Part shown: in pieces, positions 1-7,200 of the stretch
Layout of the letters: each line of letters opens with the position of its first letter
How positions within the stretch are numbered: the first letter of the stretch is position 1
Assembly: GCA_003024985.2 (NCBI GenBank)
Contig: PXIH01S0008331.1
Strand: one strand, 5' to 3'
Source: Euperipatoides rowelli
Lineage: Eukaryota > Onychophora > Udeonychophora > Euonychophora > Peripatopsidae
DNA: 11,443 bases
The notes under the pieces: model-generated
Seen by the model: the letters and a program-made list of their open reading frames with translations, nothing else
Told to the model about the DNA's origin: nothing
The model's database searches: none
Translations under genes and position numbers: made by a program

Positions 1-95
1 TACGAAATACAAAATACTTTTAAAATTAAAGTACCGGTATCTAAAATACAAAATACTTATGTATTTTAGTTTTCTCAAAATACAAAATACTTTTT
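1..95. repeat. AAATAC-rich repeat block, probably transposon-derived
   Basis: The words AAATAC and AAAATAC recur in quick succession (near 4, 11, 43, 50, 78 and 85). The block includes a perfect 9-bp inverted repeat, CTAAAATAC at 41-49 and GTATTTTAG at 61-69. The same vocabulary returns at 1270-1390, where it runs into a hAT-like terminus, and weakly at 794-842. The two outer blocks may be the two subterminal regions of one element with a SINE nested inside, but the left end would lie outside the window, so this is inference. A plain AT-rich simple repeat is the alternative. Confidence 0.5.
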
Positions 96-103
96 ATTTT
101 TTT

Positions 104-138
104 ACAAACCATGTGAGAAAAAAAATCACATGGTTTGT
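104..138. repeat. Perfect 13-bp inverted repeat (hairpin)
   Basis: ACAAACCATGTGA at 104-116 is followed, after a 9-nt loop of G and A (117-125), by its exact reverse complement TCACATGGTTTGT at 126-138. The stem is mixed in composition, so low complexity does not explain it. It lies between the AAATAC block and the SINE. It may be an internal fold of the same mobile element. It is too short for a microRNA precursor. Confidence 0.75.
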
Positions 139-246
139 CAAACAATTTTTTTTTAGGTTACATACCATAATTATAATGCTAAATCATCAATTTCTGATTT
201 TTGTCTTTGCAAAGTTAGTTTTCAAAATCACAATGGGAAATTTATG

Positions 247-257
247 AAAACTTCTAT
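247..257. repeat. Target-site duplication, left copy, of SINE copy 1
   Basis: AAAACTTCTAT at 247-257 is repeated exactly at 520-530. The two copies flank the minus-strand SINE precisely: one follows its A-rich tail (T-rich on the plus strand) and the other precedes its tRNA-like head. An 11-bp duplication is typical of LINE-driven insertion. Confidence 0.8.
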
Positions 258-439
258 TTTTTTTTTAAAAAAAAATTCTCCCATCCAAAGGGAGAATGAA
301 TATATGTACGGTAATTATAAATACATTAGATAATAATTATTACTACATCATAAACAGGTTCTTCATGGTGCTGGGTAAAAACCCAAAATGAGCTGTTAAA
401 GCTAGGAAGAAAAAACTGTTCCATAACCGTCCTAGCCGT

Positions 440-449
440 GGTTCAAACC
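440..449 (-). promoter_or_regulatory. Pol III B box of SINE copy 1
   Basis: GGTTTGAACC on the minus strand fits the tRNA B-box consensus GGTTCGANNCC with one change (C to T). It lies about 46 nt downstream of the A box, which is compatible with a tRNA head that has a longer variable region. Confidence 0.7.
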
Positions 450-495
450 TGTGTCCCCCCAGCATGTCATAGGCCTAGAAAGGCAAGCACTCTCA

Positions 496-506
496 CCACC
501 CGGCCA
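496..506 (-). promoter_or_regulatory. Pol III A box of SINE copy 1
   Basis: TGGCCGGGTGG on the minus strand fits the A-box consensus TRGCNNARNGG, about 13 nt from the 5' end of the element. With the B box it makes up an internal RNA polymerase III promoter. Confidence 0.7.
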
Positions 507-519
507 CCAGACCTTGACA

Positions 520-530
520 AAAACTTCTAT
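520..530. repeat. Target-site duplication, right copy, of SINE copy 1
   Basis: This is the exact second copy of AAAACTTCTAT, directly abutting the tRNA-like head of the minus-strand SINE. It fixes the 5' boundary of the element near 519. Confidence 0.8.
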
Positions 531-1269
531 ATTTTCTTGCCAACTTTAGCTTTTATAAATTTGAATTTTCAGTTAAATCAATTTTTTAAACAAAGTTTAT
601 TATCACACTCACCCATTTGTAAAGAATAAGTGTAATCTCAGGTAGGATAAGTGTAATGTTGATTAAAATTTACTGCATTTAGAACACAATCATCCTATGG
701 GAAAATTGTGTTAGCATACAATGTAGGCTGACATATTTTTGTTCAAATATAATATTTGGTGGAGTTATTACCAATCCTTAGGCCTAAATATACTTTAAAA
801 TAAAGTATTTCGAAATATAAAATATTTCTTTAAAAAAAGAAATCTTAGAGGCAATATAATCAGCAAAATAGATTTAAAAATAAAAATTTAAATGAAAAAC
901 AAGAAGACATAACTGGCAACAGTCAGATTTTTTGATTTGCTCATTCTTCGACCATTAAGTTGACACGACATCAAATTTGGGTGAGAGCCAAAAATTTTAT
1001 TTAATATTATTATTATTATTGAAATCACTATTCTTCGGCAATCAAATTATTTAAATATAAGGTGATGTCCAAGAAACATGACTATGTTATCAGGCTATCA
1101 ATCAATTGATCTGCATGAATTGTTGATGATTTAGTTAGATCTAAATTTTCACAGAGATCAATGTATGGTTTTCATATTTTATTTATTTATGATTACGGTA
1201 AGTAATACAATAACTTTATCCTTTAGAATAAATTTAACTATATTTATTGGGTATTTTAACAAGTTTGAT
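531..1269. other. AT-rich non-coding stretch, no gene seen
   Basis: No supportable coding region is visible on either strand. Small items present are an 11-bp direct repeat ATAAGTGTAAT (near 627 and 648), an 8-bp inverted repeat AACACAAT/ATTGTGTT (683-690 and 705-712), five ATT units at 1006-1020, and a degenerate AAATAC-like patch at 794-842. It may be the interior of the element whose ends are the two AAATAC blocks, but no transposase reading frame remains. Confidence 0.4.
1006..1020. repeat. (ATT)5 microsatellite
   Basis: Five uninterrupted ATT units are present. It is short and has no apparent functional context. Confidence 0.8.
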
Positions 1270-1392
1270 AATACAAAATACTAATGTATTTTCATTACAA
1301 AATACTTTACGAAAAGTATTTGAAATAACAAATACAAAAGTATTTCCATTATGTATTTTCTATTCATGTATTTTCAATGCTGCCCAACCCTT
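1270..1392. mobile_element. AAATAC-rich subterminal region and hAT-like terminus
   Basis: Many copies of AAATAC/GTATTT in both orientations run up to GCTGCCCAACCC (1379-1390). Reverse-complemented, this end reads GGGTTGGGCAGC followed by repeated GAAAATAC words. Terminal sequences of the CAGGGTTGGGCA type next to short subterminal repeats are a known style of non-autonomous hAT elements. The outermost bases here are AAGGG rather than CAGGG, so the tip is mutated or the assignment is wrong. The opposite terminus and an 8-bp target duplication cannot be confirmed inside the window. Confidence 0.4.
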
Positions 1393-1679
1393 AACTAGAC
1401 TATATTTACGGTATTAAAGTTTTGATTTGGTAGTTTAAATTAAGATTGATACAAATTAGACTACTAGAAAAATTACAATAAAATTCAGTGAAAAATCTAG
1501 TTTCAGAAAATGTATTTCATGATAAAGCTTGGTTGAATATTAACATACAGAATTCATCTCATTTTAATTCAAAGAGAAAAAATGATTGATGTTTTATATT
1601 TTAATTCATTGAAATGTTTAAGATTAATTATAATCTATTAAATTCAAAAATATTAAAAATTGTAGAATAATTTTACATA
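1393..1679. other. AT-rich intergenic DNA, nothing recognised
   Basis: No open frame of note, no RNA gene and no clear repeat can be seen between the hAT-like terminus and the second SINE. Confidence 0.5.
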
Positions 1680-1693
1680 AGATCAGAATTAAT
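1680..1693. repeat. Target-site duplication, left copy, of SINE copy 2
   Basis: AGATCAGAATTAAT here is repeated exactly at 1936-1949. The preceding A could extend it to 15 bp. It marks the upstream edge of a plus-strand insertion. Confidence 0.9.
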
Positions 1694-1935
1694 CTGAGAC
1701 ATATGCCGGGGGTTACAGGTTCGATCCTCGGCTAGGGCAGTTAAGGAAAGGATTTTTTCCCTAAGCTATAACAGCTCGCCTTGGGTTTTTTCCCAGTACG
1801 CTGCCCTTCTTAACATCTAGGAACCTGTTTCTGGTGTATTTATTATCAATTTATAATTATTCATTTATTAAGTAAACACAAAAAAAAATACATTTCTTCT
1901 CCCGTTGGAGGGGAAATTTATTTTAATAAAAAAAA
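1694..1935 (+). mobile_element. tRNA-derived SINE, copy 2, 5'-truncated
   Basis: This plus-strand copy belongs to the same family as the element at 258-519. It starts part-way through the tRNA-like head, so the A box is missing, but the B box GGTTCGATCC (1719-1728) is intact. The body keeps the GGCTAGG, AACAGCTC and TGGG/CCCA hairpin (1782-1795) landmarks and the GAACCTGTTT word. The tail keeps the TCTCCC...GGGGA stem (1897-1916) and ends in an A-run. The 14-bp target-site duplication abuts the truncated head directly, so the truncation happened during insertion and was not later decay. Without an A box, this copy is probably transcriptionally silent. Confidence 0.88.
1719..1728 (+). promoter_or_regulatory. 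Pol III B box of SINE copy 2
   Basis: GGTTCGATCC is a perfect match to the tRNA B-box consensus. No A box is present upstream, because the insertion is 5'-truncated. Confidence 0.75.
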
Positions 1936-1949
1936 AGATCAGAATTAAT
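1936..1949. repeat. Target-site duplication, right copy, of SINE copy 2
   Basis: This is the exact second copy of AGATCAGAATTAAT, immediately after the A-rich tail of the SINE. Its identity over 14 bp suggests a fairly recent insertion. Confidence 0.9.
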
Positions 1950-2975
1950 AATTATGTTAATTATGTTAATGAGTTCTGTTAAATTATCATAATGGTAATT
2001 CTATAGATAACTGATATATGAAAAGTGTTTATGTGTGTGTGAGGAAGGGAGGAGGAGATTAATAACTATCTACAAAACCATTGGAAATTTTAAATTAGAT
2101 TGTAATTCTATAATAGAATTAAATATATTAGCAAAGAAGAGCACTAATTTATGTGAATTAAATATTTTTCATTAGGAGTTGAAGCAGTTTTTAAAATAAT
2201 TATTGCAGACATTGACAAAATGTTTACAAAATTGCAAATGATATTTGACAGACAACTGCATTTAAATGTGCATGTTAATGGAACTTTATCAAGAAACTTT
2301 GAAATAGTTTTGACTAGAATCTATTTACAATCCATTTTTACTTCCATGATATTTTTTTTTTTTTGTCGATAACTTTATATTTTAACTCAGACAACAATTT
2401 CTTCTCTTTGAATGCTGGTCTAAATTTCCTTACACTATAATTAGTCAAGTCAATGTGATTTAATTGAAATAACTTGTTTGTAATTTCTTTTATTGTTTAT
2501 TTTTACGAGCCTTGCCAATAAGTCTTTTTTTTTTATTTATTAAATAACGAGTGATGGATTTATTTATTTATCAAACTAGAACATTTAAGGCTTTTACAAT
2601 AAAACAAAAGAAACTAAACAAATAAATTTTTTTAGCTACAGTTCATATTAATGGAATATAGATGTATTTTTCCTTAAAAAATATGCATTTGTGTTTGAGC
2701 TTCTTAAAAGTTCAAATGGTCTTTTCAACAATAAACTTCAATTCTAAGATATTAGCCTACACACAAGTCTTTGAATTAAAGTAAACTTTTCAAAATACAG
2801 TAAGTAGCTAAATCTTCTATTGACCATCAGCAAGAGTGGATCTGGCAAATATTCACATATTAGTACTTTTAACAACAAGATTAGCAAGAAGACTTTTCAT
2901 TCAGTTTTAGTTAAGATCTCAACCATCTTCCTAATCGTGTCACATATAAATAACGGTGTGGATCATTATTCATTA
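1950..2975. other. AT-rich intergenic DNA, no gene seen
   Basis: No coding region can be supported. The stretch contains a short GT run (about 2031-2041), a 13-base T-tract near 2352-2364 and TTTA-rich simple sequence near 2530-2570. No canonical AATAAA for a minus-strand transcript is seen close below 2976. The nearest TTTATT words (AATAAA on the minus strand) are near 2560-2570. Confidence 0.5.
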
Positions 2976-3306
2976 CTACTCATTCCTTCTGGGTAATGAA
3001 AAAGAATAATAATCATTTGTTGTGTGTTGGCGTTTTTGTTTTCTTCTAGATTGATCACTTCTAAGAATATTTTCTGCCGAATTTATTTGTGAAATTTTAC
3101 CAGATTCTCCTGATCCTAAGCCTTCACTTGAGAAAACTGCAAAATGGCGATTTTTTGCCCAAAATCGATTAGGTAATCCGCTTCTAATCATATTCTGATG
3201 TTGATCAAATTCAGCAGGTGATAAACCATTGTTTAGGCGAAACATTTAATTTAGCATTAGTTTTGACGGCAACAATGACAAAAATAAGAGTAAATGGCAA
3301 ATACAT
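2976..3306 (-). CDS. Possible small secreted-peptide precursor, split by a 1-nt frame change
   Basis: Two adjoining reading frames make up this candidate. From the ATG at 3306, in good context (ACAATG), the first codes for MYLPFT-LIFVIVAV-KTNA-KL. This has the n-, h- and c-regions and small-residue cleavage site of a classical signal peptide. Shifted one base at the TTAAATG run (3249-3243), a second frame of 89 residues continues to TAG at 2976. It has no cysteine, is rich in Ser, Asn and Arg, and has a strongly basic SRRKQKR stretch at its residues 66-72. That stretch is followed by QHTTNDYYSFSLP, then RR, NE and the stop. This is the layout of a neuropeptide-like precursor, with Gln ready to become pyroglutamate. 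I do not recognise the family. The frame change may be a real mutation (pseudogene), a sequence error in the A-run, or a sign that the pairing is chance. A weak acceptor (TTTTATCAG) lies about 20 nt before the ATG. No splice donor resolves the shift convincingly. Confidence 0.35.
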
Positions 3307-4129
3307 TGTAAATGATAAAATGACTGATAAAATTAAATTATTACTTCACCTTAAATGCAACTTAAGAAGCTTGATATAAAGTTTTTTATTAATAACATAT
3401 CATTTTCCCAAATGGTAGCAATGTCTGATGTTTTTCCCAAAATGAATTGATATGCTGAATGTATTTCATTTGCTATACTGCATGATCAGATCGTCATGCA
3501 GGCTAAAAGTAAAGTTAATTATATAGGCATATCCTTCTGGAAAAGTAATTCGAAGGCAAAATCTGTATGTTAGTTTGTTATGCATGTATGGTTTATGTTC
3601 ATATGAACGCGTTACTTAATTTATTGAATAGCCAACTTAGTTTTTATGGCTTGCCTGAATCCTGAATACTTATTTAACTAATCATATACAGAAATACAAC
3701 ATAGGCTTAGTCGCAGATTGTAAAGCAGGCAATAATTCTCACTTATGTTGACTGATTCCTGCAAGTATCATTTTAAGTACAAGAAATGATTTAACGAGAA
3801 TAGTTTTAACAAAATGAACATTTATAACAAGCATAATATGCTTAATTAAAAGGAATAAAACACCTATTCACAATATGAGTAAATGATTAAAACAAATCGT
3901 AAATAATTTTTAAAAATCCACCATCTTAAAAATACATTAAAAAATAGAATAAATTATTTAAAAATAATAATTATGTAAATAAATTTTAAATCACAGATTT
4001 ATAGAAGATATGCAAAATATTCCCAATTATAGGTGAATTCTTGCTGGGGTTTTTTTTTTTTTATATAATTTTTTTAAGTTTATATAATTTGAAATGAGGT
4101 ATTGATAATAGTTTTGAGCAAAATGTAAA
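3307..4129. other. AT-rich intergenic DNA, no gene seen
   Basis: No open frame, RNA gene or repeat array is recognisable on either strand. It contains a T-tract near 4051-4062. It separates the small peptide candidate from the 3' end of the large gene. Confidence 0.5.
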
Positions 4130-4154
4130 AACAAAATGGGCCAAACAATATTTT

Positions 4155-4160
4155 TTTATT
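4155..4160 (-). terminator. Polyadenylation signal AATAAA of the DEAH-RBR gene
   Basis: TTTATT on the plus strand is AATAAA on the minus strand, about 138 nt beyond the TGA stop of the large gene. Past it the minus strand is T-rich with TTTTGTTTTT, as expected around a cleavage site. It is the first good signal after the stop and gives a short 3' UTR. Confidence 0.55.
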
Positions 4161-4297
4161 ATTCATGGGAAATTGGAATCTGTTTATCAAATTCAAATGG
4201 GTAGCAAGAACTTAGGTACCGGTAACTGGAAATATTCTTAATTTAAAACATCATTTAAAACCTAGTTTTAAATTATGAATTGAGAGTAATTGGTAAA

Positions 4298-7200
4298 TCA
4301 GATATTTCCAAATCTAGTTAATAATATATCAGCACAGTTATTTTCATGTACTTCAGCTTCTATTTCAGAATTAAAAATAGATCTACACCACCAACAAAAA
4401 AGGGTTTCACAAGACCTGCATAGTACACTTTCACAGTTACCATCCACTTTATAAACAGTTTCCTTACAGGCTGGACAGAATCTGGAAAAATCCAAATCTC
4501 TATTTTCATCTAATTCTTTTTGTCGAACTTTCCTTTCTGATTGATAATTTAAGCATGATAGTCCTGAGTGAGAATAATCTTGACAAAATGTGCAGATATT
4601 AATTCCACATCTAAAGCATTTTATTAAGTTATTTTCATCAGTAATAAAATAAATTCCATTACAATTTACAGTGGGACAATAAGTGATCTTTGAATTTTCT
4701 TCAACATACTTTCTCACTGCTGTTTCCTGTAATTCTTTGATTTCGTTATTTCTAAGTAACAAATTCAGATCCAACATAGTAAATTTGCTGCCACAAGTAG
4801 AATTAACACACATAAAAGGAATTTGCTTCAGGTAAAGATAGAAACTAATACATTCAATACAATATTCATGTCCACAACTAGCCAACTGGTAAATAGTTTT
4901 GCTTGTGGTACTTAGACACATTTCACATTGAAAGTTTCCTACCGATAAAACTTTTGTTTCTTTCCAATTCTGGTTGCTGTGTAAACCAGTTATATGCATT
5001 TCTACAAGATTAATAGATTCCTTGGTGCCTGTAATGCTAATATATTTATAGCTTGGGGCAGGTTTTAAATTGATAATACCTTCTATGTCTGTTAATTGCT
5101 CTAAATGTGAACCAAACCTTCTAAAAAGTTCCTTCAAAAAACCTTTACATATGCCAGGTCCTCTGAGTTGAATGGATTGTGTGTCTAAATCATGACATAA
5201 AATTTTTTTAAACAAAAACTTGGATATTTCTTTCTTGCTTTCTAATTTTGATATTGAGGAACCATATATACTAATTGTCTTGGCTTGAAAATTTATATTG
5301 AAATAAACATTTTGTTTTTTTTGCAACTCTCCGAGAAATTTTAATCCATGTTTTGATAATAAATATTGTGACTGTGCTGATTGAATACAATCAATAATAT
5401 CTCCCTTTAATTCATTTTTAAAAACCAATTTGATTCGCATTGTGTCCAAAATATTATCAGACAAAATATTAAGTAATACAAATTCATTATGTTTTTCTCC
5501 TGAATTTTCTTCTTCAAATGTAATGTTCAAGAAACCGTTTTTAAATTTTATTAATTTTTTTATTATGTATTCAAAATATTGTTTTAGATGATTATATAAA
5601 TCTATTGGAATGGCTAAGGAGTCTTTCAATTGTGGTTTGACTCCACATCGTTTACCATTAATTGTATCATTTCCTTTGATAATATTTAATGCAGTCTTTA
5701 TCCCTTCACTTGTATTTTCAAAGTTCACAAAAGCTAAATATAGATTATCTCTTTTCTGTGGATGCAAAAGCGATACATTATATAATATTTTCTTAGAGTG
5801 ATATCTATTAATCATCAATTTTATGTCTTTCTCTATAGCCTGTTCATCGTCATCGAATGTTTTACAAACTTGGTTCATGCTAAAAATTACTTCTGTCGGT
5901 TGTGGATTAAATGCATTTTTAATATCTTCAACAGATATTCGAGAAGGAAGGTTATTTAGATCAAGGGTATTATCTTTTACAGAAAAAGAACTTGTGACAC
6001 AAGTGTTTAGAATTTCTACACGTGGTACATAATATTGAACAATTCTACTGAAGGTTTTCGCTGGAAATTTTGCAGAAGCAATCAAATCTTTACGATTCCA
6101 AGTAATAATAATAGAATAAGGTTTGTGACATTTCACTGGCTGAATCATGTTATTGCTTAATCTCCAGTTACAAAGTTTATTGCGACCTGGAGAATTAAGG
6201 CTTTTTACAGCATCTTGTGGGTTTTTGAATGTGATTTTAATTGTTCGTTTATTACCTGAAATTTCTTCTTTATAACCTTGGATTTTTCCAATTTCTTGCA
6301 TAAATTTGATGATATTCATTGTTTTAAGTTTGTTACTTATGTTGGTAACAGTAATTTCCCTGCACTCAAATGGTTGCAAAATATTGCTGACAGTAGCACC
6401 TAGATCAAAAACAATTTTCAAGTCACTATTTTTATTAGGGTAAAGACTTTCCTCATCCATCAATTCTAAAGATTCTTTCTCATCTTCTATAATTCCATAA
6501 ATAGCTTGTTCAGCTTTTAAATGATATTCCGAAGGGATAAAAATATCCAGAATTCCTTTTTCTAGATTAGGATCAATAACAACTACATCTTCACAATTAC
6601 ATTTACTTACAATGATCTTCTCTACCTCTGGAAGTTTAGAATAATTTTTCCCAATAAATGCTTGTTTCATAATATATTTTGAAATACCACTAAGAGTAAA
6701 CTTTGCTATTCCTACAATACTAGATTGTATTGCAGTTTTATCAATTTTAGATTTTAAATCTGAGTTAACAATCCATTTCTCTTTTACGGTAGTAACATTT
6801 AACATGTAATTCCGTGAAAATTTTACAAATTTGTCATATATAATAAATTTGCTTTGATGATTTAAACAAGTAAATATGGATTTTTTGGGTAAATGCATTA
6901 TTTTACCAGACTGGCAATGAACATATCCAACTCTTGCATTACCAGAATAAACACACAAATTATGAGAATAACAGGTAAAAAGTATTTTACGTAACACTTC
7001 TTTAATTTCAATATCAGTTTGCCACCTCAGTAGGACATTAACTTGCAAATGGGTATTAATTTCGGTGAACAATTTTATTACAAAATTATCGATAACTGTC
7101 AAGAACCTATTATTTATTGTATCCTTTTTATAATCAAGTGAAATTTTCCAATTTTTATACATCTGAAGTAACGTCCAAGGATCTCCTATACAGGAATGAA

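Larger units (their letters stand above)
258..519 (-). mobile_element. tRNA-derived SINE, copy 1, near full length
   Basis: Read on the minus strand, the element starts with a tRNA-like head carrying an A box (TGGCCGGGTGG, 506-496) and a B box (GGTTTGAACC, 449-440). The A box wording resembles tRNA-Leu or tRNA-Ser. A body follows that contains a TGGGT/ACCCA hairpin (372-385). The 3' tail has a 7-bp stem, TTCTCCC/GGGAGAA (276-296), and ends in an A-run. An 11-bp target-site duplication flanks it. The body and tail match the second copy at 1694-1935, which proves a dispersed family. I do not recognise a named SINE family. The element is non-coding and depends on a partner LINE for movement. Confidence 0.85.

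Noticed and set aside
59-247. 62-codon plus-strand open frame rich in Phe, Lys and Ile
   Set aside because: The composition follows the AT-rich repeat DNA, and the frame runs through the 13-bp hairpin. No start context or domain supports it.
438-629. 63-codon plus-strand open frame
   Set aside because: It begins inside the tRNA-like head of SINE copy 1 on the opposite strand and has no protein-like features.
1719-1760. Stand-alone tRNA gene suggested by a perfect B box
   Set aside because: There is no A box or acceptor stem. The match is part of a 5'-truncated SINE bounded by target duplications.
3243-3249. Programmed ribosomal frameshift in the small secreted-peptide candidate
   Set aside because: TTAAATG is not a recognised slippery site and no downstream stimulatory fold is obvious. 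A mutation or sequence error is simpler.
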